Source: Deferribacteres bacterium
Lineage (GTDB): Bacteria > Zhuqueibacterota > Zhuqueibacteria > Zhuqueibacterales > Geothermadaptataceae
Length of the DNA stretch: 64,000 nucleotides
Reading direction: 5' to 3'
Assembly (NCBI GenBank): GCA_020633675.1
Contig: JACKDE010000002.1
Span: forward strand, 372,001 to 436,000
Shown here: positions 51,970-60,936 of the stretch, piece by piece
Numbering within the stretch: the first letter of the stretch is position 1
Layout of the letters: each line of letters opens with the position of its first letter
Position numbers and translations under genes: made by a program
Notes under the pieces: generated by a model
Seen by the model: the letters and a program-made list of their open reading frames with translations, nothing else
What the model was told of the DNA's origin: nothing
The model's database searches: none

Positions 51970-52644
51970 ATGAATCGCAGAGCATTTTTGAGACAAGCAG
52001 CTTTGGCAGCCACCGGCTTGCCGATCGGAGCCACGGTGCTGCAGGCAAAATCGCATTTTACACACAACGCGGCGTTCAATCTGAGCGTGGTGACAGATAG
52101 GCCGGATGCGGTGATCACGGAAATCGAGCAGATTCTGCAGCAGCACCTGCCGGCAGGACAAACAGTCGCTTTTGCAGAGCATCGTCTTGCAGGTTCGCAT
52201 TTAAGCGATCTGGTTTGGATCGAAAACGGTGCGCTGATCGATTATCGTACCAGCCGAACGGCACTGGCTAACCGATTGCAGCACATCGCGCAGAACTTCG
52301 GCATGCCACGCGCAATCAATCATCCATTTGTACTGACATTCAGCAGCGGACGCCCGGCCGGGAATCCTGAAAACGTGAGTGTTTTCCGCGAGAACGAACT
52401 GCTGAAGCGTTTGCCGTTGCACCAAAATCTCGAATCGCTTCGTATCGATGGCGAGCGTGGCCGCGTCACCGTTCAAATCCAGAATGGTGCAGCCCGCATT
52501 GTTGCTGCGGATTGCAAGCATAAAACCTGCATGAAAATGGGCGGCATTCGTTCGCAGGGTCAGCATCTGGTGTGCATTCCAAACCGTATCCGTCTGACCA
52601 TTGATGGTGTGCCGGCAAATTCGATTGATGGTACCGTTTTTTGA
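51970..52644 (+). CDS. Tat-targeted protein with C-terminal NusG_II domain
   Basis: A 224-residue protein with a twin-arginine signal (NRRAFLRQAAL, residues 2-12), a middle domain I do not recognise (about 30-160), and a C-terminal NusG_II-type domain: RVTVQIQNGAARIVAADCKHKTCMKMGGIRSQGQHLVCIPNRIRLTI, with a Cys-x4-Cys and a third Cys. Standalone NusG_II proteins are often encoded near ApbE-type flavinylation genes. Tat export suggests a cofactor bound before export, or simply fast folding. AAGG 6 bases before the ATG. Confidence 0.82.
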   Translation: MNRRAFLRQAALAATGLPIGATVLQAKSHFTHNAAFNLSVVTDRPDAVITEIEQILQQHLPAGQTVAFAEHRLAGSHLSDLVWIENGALIDYRTSRTALANRLQHIAQNFGMPRAINHPFVLTFSSGRPAGNPENVSVFRENELLKRLPLHQNLESLRIDGERGRVTVQIQNGAARIVAADCKHKTCMKMGGIRSQGQHLVCIPNRIRLTIDGVPANSIDGTVF

Positions 52645-52714
52645 TGGATGGGATTTCGAGCCCGTCCATCCTGTTCGACCAAATTGATTTCCCCATTTCA
52701 ACAACGGGATTCGT

Positions 52715-53767
52715 ATGAAAATTCAAAAGGTACATTGGCTGGAAAAAAAGTGTTTGTTCGCTCTGCTGGCTTGTCTGATATCTGTCGCTCAACTCATCGC
52801 AGCGGAGGTTCCCGGCGATGATGCGAAATTTGAGATTTCAGCAACCAAATATTTGCTGGGCACAAAAATCGATTTGCTGGTGCTGCACACCAAAGTGAGC
52901 GAAGCACGCAAAGCCTGCTATCTGGCATTTCGTGAAATCGAGCGCATCGAAACTGTGCTCAGCAGCCATCTCGACGACAGCGAAATTGCCCGGCTCAACA
53001 AAGCCGCTGGCCGACGCGCGGTGAAGATCAGCGATGAGACAATGGCTATTTTGCAGCGTGCAAAAAGCTACTCGGCACAGCTGGATGGCCTGTTCGATAT
53101 TTCGATTGGCGCGTTGACCGAATTGTGGGGATTCAGTAGCGATCATGAAGTGCGCTTGCCTGATTTTGATCGACTGACTGCGCTCAGACGAGCGGCAGGC
53201 TTTCAAAAGATTGTGTTGAATAATGCAGATACCACCGCTTTCCTCAGCGACAGCCTGCTGCAGATCGACTTGGGCGGCATTGCCAAAGGCTATGCCATCG
53301 ATCGCGCCGCAAGCGTGCTGCGCGAGCAAGGCATCGATCATTTTTTGATCAACGCCGGCGGCGATATTTTGACATCCGGGCATAAATCTGATGGCAAGGA
53401 TTGGTTGGTGGGCGTGAAGCATCCTCGCAAAGCGGATGCACTATTGGCCAAATTTCCGCTGACTGACCAGGCTGTTGCGACCAGTGGCGACTATGAGCGC
53501 TTTGCCATCATCGACGGCAAGCGTTATCATCATATCCTCGATCCGCAAACCGGCTTCCCCGCAGATTCCTGTCAAAGCGTGACCGTCATTGCCAGCACAG
53601 CTGAGCAGGCGGATGTCTGGGCGACCTATCTTTTTGTGTTGGGGCCTTCGCGTTTTCAGCGCGCCGTGGCAGCCGGCGAGGTGCAGGCAATGCTGGTCGA
53701 TGCCAGGGGGGAAATTCTGCTTGAACCGAATTTTGCCAAACGGTCAGGGCTGGAGTTGATGCAGTAG
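52715..53767 (+). CDS. apbE: FAD:protein FMN transferase
   Basis: A 350-residue periplasmic enzyme that transfers FMN from FAD to a Thr/Ser of target proteins. Seen: signal peptide (about 1-30), FDIS (127-130), DLGGIAKGYA (185-194), NAGGD (213-217), TSGDYER (256-262), HHILDPQTG (272-280) and the metal-binding Asp300 region in TAEQADVWATYLF. All expected motifs are present. The best target in the cluster is the DUF2271 protein with DAVTGAT. The gene overlaps the convergent kinase-like gene by 24 bases. Confidence 0.96.
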   Translation: MKIQKVHWLEKKCLFALLACLISVAQLIAAEVPGDDAKFEISATKYLLGTKIDLLVLHTKVSEARKACYLAFREIERIETVLSSHLDDSEIARLNKAAGRRAVKISDETMAILQRAKSYSAQLDGLFDISIGALTELWGFSSDHEVRLPDFDRLTALRRAAGFQKIVLNNADTTAFLSDSLLQIDLGGIAKGYAIDRAASVLREQGIDHFLINAGGDILTSGHKSDGKDWLVGVKHPRKADALLAKFPLTDQAVATSGDYERFAIIDGKRYHHILDPQTGFPADSCQSVTVIASTAEQADVWATYLFVLGPSRFQRAVAAGEVQAMLVDARGEILLEPNFAKRSGLELMQ

Positions 53768-54253
53768 CCTGTTCATCTCTCGCGACGTCCGCAGCACAAT
53801 AATGCGCTTTGTGTGGCGATGATATGCCAATTTGCGTTCGATCTCCGGCCTGTCATCATGCGGAAAGCGCCAGATCCATTGCAAAAACTCCCAATCCACC
53901 TTTTCCGGACAACCTGCGCCCATGTCCGGCCGCGTCTGATTGCGATACATCAACTGCCTTTTGAGCACGCGCAGTATGCAAAGCCAGGCCGGCATATCCA
54001 GAAATATTGCTGTGTCGGCAGCCTGCAGCCTGATATCCAGCGTGCTGCCGAAATTGCCATCCATAATCCAGCTCGGCGTTTGCACGATTTCCAGCACTTT
54101 TTCAAGCCAAATTTCACGCGGCGTTTCGATCCAACCTGGCTGCCAGTAGAGCTGATCGAGGTGAATGACTGGAAGGCCGAGCAATATTCCCATCTGTCGC
54201 GCCAGGGTCGATTTACCCGCCCCACCGGAACCAATTATAAGAATCCGCTGCAT
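53744..54253 (-). CDS. P-loop nucleoside-kinase-like protein (DNA topology modulation / FlaR family)
   Basis: A 169-residue P-loop protein. Seen: Walker A IGSGGAGKST, LGLPVIHLDQLYWQPGW, WIMDGNFGSTLDIRL and DTAIFLDMPAWLCILRVLKR. This pattern matches the 'topology modulation protein' or adenylate-kinase-like family, cytoplasmic enzymes of unclear function. It is convergent with apbE and has no evident link to it. No clear ribosome site precedes the ATG. Confidence 0.85.
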   Translation of the reverse strand: MQRILIIGSGGAGKSTLARQMGILLGLPVIHLDQLYWQPGWIETPREIWLEKVLEIVQTPSWIMDGNFGSTLDIRLQAADTAIFLDMPAWLCILRVLKRQLMYRNQTRPDMGAGCPEKVDWEFLQWIWRFPHDDRPEIERKLAYHRHTKRIIVLRTSREMNRLLHQLQP

Positions 54254-54462
54254 CTCTTACCTTCGCAAAAATCTACATTGAAGCATTATTGGCGCAAATC
54301 CAAAATACACATTCATCATTGAATGTCAATCTGCAATCACCGTAATTTGGTGGTTGCAGATTGTCTGTACTTTGCTTTGCGTTGCTCATTTGGTAAAACA
54401 TTTTGCTTTTTTGGGCGCTGTTTATTAGCTTGGCGTGTTTTTATGAGCAAGCGAGGAAAAGC

Positions 54463-55920
54463 GTGAAAGATGTTGCCGAATTAGCGATCGGAATGGGCGA
54501 AACCCGGGGCGTTGCCGGGATGGAAGTGCGGGTCATCGAGCTGGAGTCAGAAGAAGTCGAGTTGCGTGACTATGTCCCCACCACCCTGAACTCGAGCGAA
54601 TCTTTCGGGATCGGCATCAAGGTGTATCGCAATGGTGGCTGGGGCTTCGCCAGCACCTCGGATCTGTCCCAAGCCGGCATCGAGAAGACAGTGAAACGGG
54701 CGATTGAAATCGCCGACGCCAACATCAATCCCTACCTGAAAGACATTCCGCTTGTCGACGAGCCCGTCCATGTTGACAGCTGGTCGCTTCCCATTCACTA
54801 CGATCCATTTCTAGTTTCTGTTGAAGATAAGCTGGCATTGCTGGACGAAATTAACCGAGCCTGCCTGGGTGTTCGGGGCATTGGCGCCGCGCTGAGCAGC
54901 ATGTCCTTTCAGCGCCGCAAACAGTATTTTGCCAATTTAGCTGGAAGCCGCATCGAACAGATCAGCTATCTCAGTGGAGTCGGCTATGTCGCCATTGCTT
55001 CGGATGGCAACGACCGGCAGGTGCGCTCTTTCCCGAATGCTTTTGGTGGACAGTATGCGGCCATGGGCTACGAGTTGGTGTATGGCTTGCCGCTGGTTGA
55101 GCAGGCCGAGCAGATCGCTGAAGAGGCCGTTGCGCTGCTAAACGCGCCGGACTGTCCATCAAGACAGTGCGATATTCTTCTCGATGGCTCGCAGATGGCG
55201 CTGCAATTGCACGAGACATTCGGACACTCTGTTGAACTGGACCGTGTGCTGGGTTTTGAAGCCAATTTTGCCGGTACCAGTGTGCTGACGACCGATAAAA
55301 AGGGTTCGCTGCAATTCAGCAGCGATGTCGTCAATATCTACACCGATGCCAGACCATCCCGATTGTCCGGTGCCGGCACCTACGCCTATGACGATGAAGG
55401 CGTTGAAGCTCAACGCGCTGACCTGGTCACAAATGGTGTGTTTGTCGATTATCTCAGCTCACGCGATACCGCTGCGATGATTGGGGCAACCCGTAGCAAC
55501 GGCAGCGTTCGCGCCTCGGGCTGGAATCGGGTGCCACTGATCCGGCAAAGCAACTTGTGCATGGAACCCGGCGAAGGGGATTTGGAAGAGCTGATTGCCG
55601 ATACCAAGGACGGCATTTTGATGAAAACCAATAAAAGCTGGAGCATTGACGATACGCGCGAAAATTTTCAATTCGGCACCGAGATCGCATGGGAGATTAA
55701 AAATGGCAAGCGCACGCGCATGCTTAAAAATCCGACCTACAGCGGCCTGACTTCGGCATTCTGGCATGCCTGCGATGCCGTCTGTGGTGTGGATGAATGG
55801 GTGATTTGGGGCATTCCGAATTGCGGCAAAGGTCAGCCGGAACAGATACTGGCGATTTCCCACGGCGTTTCGCCAGCGCGCTTCCGAAAAATCGATGTTG
55901 GGGTGAATCGTGCTAAATGA
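54463..55920 (+). CDS. tldD: TldD zinc metalloprotease subunit
   Basis: A 485-residue protein of the TldD/TldE pair, which degrades unfolded peptides and matures some peptide products. Seen: catalytic HETFGH (HExxxH), GAGTYAYDDEGVEAQR, SGWNRVPLIRQSN, and a C-terminal CGKGQPEQ.LAISHG typical of TldD. I chose the GTG at 54463, with GAGGA 5-6 bases upstream; the frame continues to 54403 with an unlikely hydrophobic leader. It overlaps tldE by 11 bases. Confidence 0.95.
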   Translation: MKDVAELAIGMGETRGVAGMEVRVIELESEEVELRDYVPTTLNSSESFGIGIKVYRNGGWGFASTSDLSQAGIEKTVKRAIEIADANINPYLKDIPLVDEPVHVDSWSLPIHYDPFLVSVEDKLALLDEINRACLGVRGIGAALSSMSFQRRKQYFANLAGSRIEQISYLSGVGYVAIASDGNDRQVRSFPNAFGGQYAAMGYELVYGLPLVEQAEQIAEEAVALLNAPDCPSRQCDILLDGSQMALQLHETFGHSVELDRVLGFEANFAGTSVLTTDKKGSLQFSSDVVNIYTDARPSRLSGAGTYAYDDEGVEAQRADLVTNGVFVDYLSSRDTAAMIGATRSNGSVRASGWNRVPLIRQSNLCMEPGEGDLEELIADTKDGILMKTNKSWSIDDTRENFQFGTEIAWEIKNGKRTRMLKNPTYSGLTSAFWHACDAVCGVDEWVIWGIPNCGKGQPEQILAISHGVSPARFRKIDVGVNRAK

Positions 55921-57268
55921 AGAGAACGCCAAGGCGATGGTCAATAAAGTCCTGAAGCTCTCGCCAGCCCGCTCCACCGAAGTGATTCTAAAATATGGTG
56001 ACATTCAGCTCACGCGTTTTGCCAACAATGCGATCACGCAGAGCGTTGCCGAAAACAACCTGCGCGTCGCAATTCGCGTGCTGCACCAGGGTAAAATGGG
56101 CCGTGCTGAAACCAATAAAACCGATCCCGACTCGCTGACCAACTGCTGCGAGCAAGCTTTGCATCTGGCCAAGTTTTCTTCTCCGGATCCGCAATCGCTG
56201 CCCCTGCCCGGACGGCAAAACTATGAAGTAAGCCATTCATTCTTCGACAGCACACAAGCGTGCAATGCCGCAATGCGTGCACGCCAGATTAGCGATATGG
56301 CCGCACGCGCAAAATCGCAGAGCGCTACACTTGCCGGCGCGCATAAAATCTCGCTTTCGAGCACGAGTATTGGCAATTCGCAGGGCTTGTTTGCTTACAA
56401 CAAAAGCAGCGAAGCGACCATTAGTGTGACGGCAAACCGCAATGGCGCTACAGGCGCCAGCCATGCCAACGCCAACAACGTGCAGCAAATTCAGCCTGAA
56501 GCACTGGTCGATTCAGCCATTCACAAAGCGCTGCTAAGCGAAAAAACAATCGCCATGCCGTCTGGCGACTATACCGTCATCCTTGAGCCGCTGGCTGTGC
56601 TCAACCTGCTGTCGTCGATGGTGATCGATTACATTTCGCATGTGTGTCCGTTCAGCGGTACAGCGCTGCAAAATAAACTTGGCTTTGCCGTTGGCAGATT
56701 GGGAAAGCAGATTTTCAGCCAAAATCTCACCATCGATGATGATGCCTACCATCCGCTGCACCAGGGTGCTCCATTCGATGGCGAAGGGATGCCACGCATG
56801 CCGGTCATTTTGATCTATCAAGGCATCCTGACACAACTGGTGCACTCGCGCGCCTCGGCGTTGCATTTCGGCGAGCAATCGACAGGCCATGCGCTGGAAC
56901 TGCCGAATCCTTACGGAGCCGTACCACTGCACCTGGTGATGCACGGCGGCAACAGCACACTTGACGAGATGATCGCCAAAACCAAAAAGGGGCTGTACAT
57001 CACCCGCTTCTGGTACAATCGCATGGTCGATCCAACCCATCTGTTGCTCACCGGCATGACGCGCGATGGCACTTTTATGATCGAAGATGGCAAAATCGTT
57101 TGTGGAGTAAAAAACATGCGCTTCAACGAAAGTCTTTTCAGCACGTTTCAGCACATTACCGAGCTTGGTGAGTCCGTCAGAACCTATGACGAAGAGAGTG
57201 GCCGGATTATGGTGGTGCCACCGATCCGGGTGGAAGGATTTCATTTCAGCGGGCCGGCCCTGCGCTAA
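55910..57268 (+). CDS. tldE: TldE/PmbA subunit
   Basis: A 452-residue partner of TldD, lacking the zinc motif. Seen: N-terminal EVILKYGDIQLTRFANNAITQSVAE, LSSMVIDYISHVCPFSG.ALQNKLGF, GKQIFSQNLTIDDDAYHPLHQGAPFDGEGMPR, and GTFMIEDGKI. GTG start with GGGGTG upstream, overlapping tldD by 11 bases, so the two are translated together. No modified-peptide or PQQ gene is nearby. Confidence 0.94.
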   Translation: MLNEENAKAMVNKVLKLSPARSTEVILKYGDIQLTRFANNAITQSVAENNLRVAIRVLHQGKMGRAETNKTDPDSLTNCCEQALHLAKFSSPDPQSLPLPGRQNYEVSHSFFDSTQACNAAMRARQISDMAARAKSQSATLAGAHKISLSSTSIGNSQGLFAYNKSSEATISVTANRNGATGASHANANNVQQIQPEALVDSAIHKALLSEKTIAMPSGDYTVILEPLAVLNLLSSMVIDYISHVCPFSGTALQNKLGFAVGRLGKQIFSQNLTIDDDAYHPLHQGAPFDGEGMPRMPVILIYQGILTQLVHSRASALHFGEQSTGHALELPNPYGAVPLHLVMHGGNSTLDEMIAKTKKGLYITRFWYNRMVDPTHLLLTGMTRDGTFMIEDGKIVCGVKNMRFNESLFSTFQHITELGESVRTYDEESGRIMVVPPIRVEGFHFSGPALR

Positions 57269-57294
57269 AAGCCGTTATTGGTGCTCTCAATGGG

Positions 57295-57780
57295 TCATTC
57301 TGCCAGATGGTGGTAGGCTCGATCATAATAGAGCAGCGGATGGCGTTTCCCGGAAAGCCGCAGGTCGATGACTTCGCCGGTAAAAATGGTATGATCGCCG
57401 CCGTCGTATGCGGCCTGTTTTCGACACTCGATAAAGCCGAGCGAACCTGCGATCACGGGAATGTCAGATTCACGAGTTTCCATTTCAATCTGTTGGAAAC
57501 GCTGGCTGGATGTGGCGCGCGGATCGGCAAAAACTTCTGATATTGCTTTTTGGTCGGCGGCCAGAAAGTTAACGACAAACTTCTCGGCCTGCAACATGCG
57601 TTCATGCGCCTGTGCAGTTTTTTCAATGCAGACCAAAATCAGTGGCGGCGAGAGCGAAACTGAGCAAAATGCGCTGACAGTCAGGCCATGATGCTGGCCA
57701 TCCACGGCAGTGGTTACCACCGTGACGCCGGTGGCGAATTTGCTCATAATATCTTTAAATTGTTCGGTTTTCACAGACAT
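57295..57780 (-). CDS. Flavin reductase-like FMN-binding protein
   Basis: A 161-residue split-barrel flavoprotein. Seen: FKDIMSKFATGVTVVTTAVDGQHHGLTVSAFCSVSLSPPLILVCIEK, FVVNFLAADQ and DHTIFTGEVID. These match the HpaC/RutF-type flavin reductases that provide reduced FMN to a partner oxygenase, or free flavin reductases. The start at 57780 is chosen by family length; the ORF to 57828 adds 16 residues. The partner is unknown. Confidence 0.9.
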   Translation of the reverse strand: MSVKTEQFKDIMSKFATGVTVVTTAVDGQHHGLTVSAFCSVSLSPPLILVCIEKTAQAHERMLQAEKFVVNFLAADQKAISEVFADPRATSSQRFQQIEMETRESDIPVIAGSLGFIECRKQAAYDGGDHTIFTGEVIDLRLSGKRHPLLYYDRAYHHLAE

Positions 57781-57929
57781 GGGCGCTAATATAGGACAAT
57801 TCCCCAAAAAAGCAAGCGCTGGCGACAAGCTTTTTTGGTGCTGATAAAATCATGTTTTCCTTTTGAAAAAGCCGAAAAAATGGCTATATTCAAACCGCTT
57901 GAAAAAGAGCGATGTTCTTTCACTTTGAT

Positions 57930-58287
57930 GGGGACGACATGGCTTCGACGGGGGAATGAGGCTTGTAGATGGCATGCCGAGGTCGCCTGAATCCTCGTAA
58001 AATAGCTGGCAAATAAACATTAAATGCAGACGATTATTCGTATGCTATGGCTGCCTAACTAAACGGCAACCCGTCCTTTCGATGAGCGCCACCATCATCG
58101 GAATGGGCGACGCTTCGGTGGCTGGCCGCTTGTAGTGTCTGGATGCATGCGGTGAGATTTTTCCGGGCTGGCTGCAAAAAGGCTTGGTTGGATGTGCCTT
58201 GCGCAGTGAGAAACAAACATTAAGCTAAGCATGTAGAAGTCTGCGAGACTTGTCCTTCGGACGCGGGTTCGATTCCCGCCGTCTCCA
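57930..58287 (+). ncRNA. ssrA: tmRNA
   Basis: The 5' end GGGGACGACATGGCTTCGACG pairs with the 3' acceptor CGTCTCC (58280-58286), and the tRNA-like T arm ends GGTTCGATTCCCGCC. CCA is not encoded. The tag reading frame starts at GCA 58026 and runs to TAA 58056-58058, giving ADDYSYAMAA. The molecule rescues stalled ribosomes and tags the product for degradation. A -10-like box for its promoter was not clear. A terminator follows at 58292. Confidence 0.97.
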
Positions 58288-58291
58288 CTTG

Positions 58292-58335
58292 AATTGCCGC
58301 AGGTAGGCGCACGTCATCTGCGGCAATTTTTGTTT
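58292..58335 (+). terminator. Rho-independent terminator after ssrA
   Basis: AATTGCCGCA (58292-58301) pairs with TGCGGCAATT (58319-58328), followed by TTTGTTTG. It lies 4 bases after the tmRNA. Confidence 0.9.
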
Positions 58336-58469
58336 GTAGCTGTATGAATGCAAATTGATAATAGGCTGAACGGGCGCAAAACCAACGATTTTTCCGTGCG
58401 CGTGATGCTTTTGAATAGCGTTGCAGGGCCAAGCTCGCTTTGCGATAAAAAGCGTCGGGTCGCCCTAAG

Positions 58470-58630
58470 TAACGTGAGGCCAATTTAAATATTCTCCGCC
58501 TGAGTGGCGAATCATCTTCGTGGTGAGCGGCGTCGAACCATGAAGATTTTGAGCGTGGAGTAGACGAAGGCTTTCTATTGCCTGCGGCTGCGCTCAGGCT
58601 GAATTTTACATACATCGAACTCACGTTAAT
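58470..58630. repeat. Dispersed intergenic repeat, family 2 copy B
   Basis: 161 bases with inverted ends TAACGTGAG (58470-58478) and CTCACGTTA (58621-58629 region). The core GAATCATCTTCGTGGTGAGCGGCGTCGAACCATGAAG... TTCTATTGCC... CTCAGGCTGAA... CATCGAACTCACGTTAA matches the copy at 31705-31872. It fills most of the 350-base gap between ssrA and the next gene. Nothing else is apparent there. Confidence 0.75.
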
Positions 58631-58691
58631 GAACAAGATACAAAACTCGCCTTATTAGTAATGGAGTGCAGGACTCACCCTGCAATGTACG

Positions 58692-59480
58692 ATGGAACTA
58701 ACCGGCCATGTGACCGAAGATGTAATGATTTCGTATTTTTGCGGCGATTTAGGCGAAGAACGTTCGCGAAAGGTCGAGCGCCACATCGGCAATTGCAGCC
58801 GTTGTGCACGCGAGTATGAAATTAACAAGATTCTGTTTGCCGGCCTCATCAGTATGATCAAGGGCGCAGGTGGCAAGCCAGACGCCCATGCGTTGCGACA
58901 GGCCTTGCGCGAAAATCTCAAGGAAAACCGCATCTACTACAGCATCATTCAGCCGCCAAAGTTTGTTCCGGTGCTGCTGGCGACCAGCCACATCGGCCTG
59001 GTCAATGTCATTTTTGGCGATTTGAGCCACTTCGAGTTCGAAGAAAAGCTCAAAGCCCATTTTCCCAACCTGTGGATCACTGAATCTTTTGATGAAACCG
59101 AGAAGGTGCGGCGGCAATTCGAAACCTATTTCAAGCGCGAACGCAGCGATTTCGATTGCAAAATCGATGACCGGCTGATTTCGAGCGCCTTTCGCAAGAC
59201 TGTGCTTTTCGCTCTGCAGGAAATTCCATATGGCCATTTCGTCACCTATGGCGAGCTGGCGCGCCGTGTCGGCAAACCGAAGGCCAGTCGCGCCGTTGGC
59301 GGAGCATTAGGCGCCAATCCACTACCGATTGTTCTGCCGTGTCATCGTGTCGTGGCTGGCGAGGGCAAGCTCGGCGGCTTTACCGGCGGTTTGCCTCTCA
59401 AAATCAAGCTGCTCGATTTGGAAGGGGCCAATTTTTCCGCCACGGCCCGCCAAATGGATATGTTCAATCCCTTCAATTAG
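58692..59480 (+). CDS. Zinc-finger (anti-sigma-like) domain fused to methylated-DNA-protein cysteine methyltransferase
   Basis: A 262-residue fusion. Residues 1-45 resemble a ZAS/zf-HC2 anti-sigma zinc domain: His31-x3-Cys35-x2-Cys38, with upstream His6. Residues about 90-250 are an Ogt-type alkyltransferase: FRKTVLFALQEIPYGHFVTYGELARRVGKPKASRAVGGALGANP, the alkyl-acceptor Cys217 in LPCHRVV, GKLGGFTGG. It removes alkyl groups from guanine O6 once per molecule. The added zinc domain is unusual; zinc-thiol binding may sense redox or alkylation. No sigma gene is adjacent. The ATG at 58692 lacks a clear ribosome site. Confidence 0.85.
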   Translation: MELTGHVTEDVMISYFCGDLGEERSRKVERHIGNCSRCAREYEINKILFAGLISMIKGAGGKPDAHALRQALRENLKENRIYYSIIQPPKFVPVLLATSHIGLVNVIFGDLSHFEFEEKLKAHFPNLWITESFDETEKVRRQFETYFKRERSDFDCKIDDRLISSAFRKTVLFALQEIPYGHFVTYGELARRVGKPKASRAVGGALGANPLPIVLPCHRVVAGEGKLGGFTGGLPLKIKLLDLEGANFSATARQMDMFNPFN

Positions 59481-59638
59481 CCTGCTTTTTTCTGCCCTTT
59501 TGGTACTCCCGGTTTTTTCCTACATTTCCTTCCTGTTGCAAGGCGCTGTTCGTGCAACTTTATTTTGATTTTTGGCGATTAATTTTAGATTGGCTCCACA
59601 GTGCGACAGCCAGTCTGTACTGCAACGACTGAGAAATT

Positions 59639-60718
59639 ATGGATTCCATCACGCAGATTACTCTGGGCGCGGCCGTCGGAGAGCTTACGCTGGGCCGGAA
59701 AGTCGGTAACAAAGCCATTTTTTGGGGCGCTGCTGTCGGGACGATTCCCGACCTTGACGTTGTGCTGTTTCCGATTTTAAACGATATTGAAAAACTGGTT
59801 TACCATCGTGGCATCACGCATTCCCTCTTGTTCGCGCTCGTGCTGGCGCCCTTGCTGGGTGGATTGATTGCGCGTTTTCATCAAAATGAGCAGGCGAGCT
59901 GGAAGGATTGGGGGTGGCTGTCTTTTTGGTGCCTTGTCACGCACCCACTGCTGGATAGCCTGACAGCGTGGGGAACACAACTTTTCTTGCCGTTCAGCGA
60001 CTATCGGGTCGCGCTGAATGTGATTTTTGTGGTCGATCCGCTGTACACCGTGCCGTTTTTAGGCTTTGTGATCGCGGCGATGTTCTATAAGCGCACCAGT
60101 CGCAAACGCCGCTTGCTGAACATCGCCGGTATCGCTGTCAGCAGCCTGTATTTGTTGATCGCGACCGGCAACAAACTTTATGTTGATCGGGTATTTGTCA
60201 ACGCGCTGCAGAAACAGGGTATCGCCTACGAGTCGTTCATCACCATGCCATCGCCGCTGAATATTATTTTGTGGAATGGAGTGGTGCGCGGCGAATCGGG
60301 CTTTTGGCAAGGCAACTATTCGCTGTTCGATCCGGATCAGAATATTCAGTTTCAATATATTCCCGGGCGGCAGGATCTGGTCGCCAAATACGAACAAGCC
60401 TGGCCGATGGAGCGATTCCGCTGGGCGAGCGAAGGCTATTTTGTGGTGGAGCCGCGCGGCGATGAACTGCTGCTGCATGATTTGCGGTTCGGCCAAAGCG
60501 ATGGTGGCCTGTTCGGCGATGGCAGCTATATTTTTTCGTATACACTCAACGAAAATCCGGCTACAGGCGAAGCCGAATTCCACAGTGTGCCGCGGCAATT
60601 CTACCCGATGCAAAAACTGCTGCCGCGCTTTGCCAGTCGCATTGCCGGTGAGCGCTTCGAAAAGCCTGCTGCGCTGGAATCGGAGGGTGAAACTGTGGCG
60701 CCTTCTGGCGGGAATTGA
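59639..60718 (+). CDS. YdjM/YbcI-type membrane metal-dependent hydrolase
   Basis: A 359-residue inner-membrane protein. Seen: MDSITQITLGAAVGELTLGRKVGNKAIFWGAAVGTIPDLDVV (metal-ligand Asp), HRGITHSLLFA (His pair) and CLVTHPLLDSLTAWGTQLFLPFSDYRVA. These are the DUF457/YdjM 'metal-dependent hydrolase' ligands. About six helices lie in the first half; residues about 205-340 are a soluble extracytoplasmic domain. The reaction is unknown. The ATG follows a weak AGAAAT. Confidence 0.9.
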   Translation: MDSITQITLGAAVGELTLGRKVGNKAIFWGAAVGTIPDLDVVLFPILNDIEKLVYHRGITHSLLFALVLAPLLGGLIARFHQNEQASWKDWGWLSFWCLVTHPLLDSLTAWGTQLFLPFSDYRVALNVIFVVDPLYTVPFLGFVIAAMFYKRTSRKRRLLNIAGIAVSSLYLLIATGNKLYVDRVFVNALQKQGIAYESFITMPSPLNIILWNGVVRGESGFWQGNYSLFDPDQNIQFQYIPGRQDLVAKYEQAWPMERFRWASEGYFVVEPRGDELLLHDLRFGQSDGGLFGDGSYIFSYTLNENPATGEAEFHSVPRQFYPMQKLLPRFASRIAGERFEKPAALESEGETVAPSGGN

Positions 60719-60779
60719 TGCGTATTTGAACACGTTCATTTATTCGAAATCAACATAGAGCCTACCCGAAATCCTCCAA

Positions 60780-60874
60780 TGTCATTCAGGAGGAATCTTT
60801 TTTGCAAATCGGGCAATCCATTGTTTAATCCGATGCTTGCAATAAATGCAAAATAGATCCTTCACAGGATGACA
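60780..60874. repeat. MITE-like imperfect palindrome, family 1 copy B
   Basis: 95 bases: left TGTCATTCAGGAGGAATCTT (60780-60799) and right GATCCTTCACAGGATGACA (60856-60874), imperfect complements. The left end closely matches the copy at 2390-2408. It lies in the 218-base gap before the esterase gene. No protein is encoded. Confidence 0.78.
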
Positions 60875-60936
60875 AATCGGCGGCTCTTATTTAAAATAGC
60901 ATTTCAGAGATTTCTTTTACGAGGGAGAGAAAAGCA

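Noticed and set aside
58220..58636. 138-codon minus-strand frame across the tmRNA 3' end and repeat
   Set aside because: It is the complement of the tmRNA and of repeat family 2; the sequence is explained by these.
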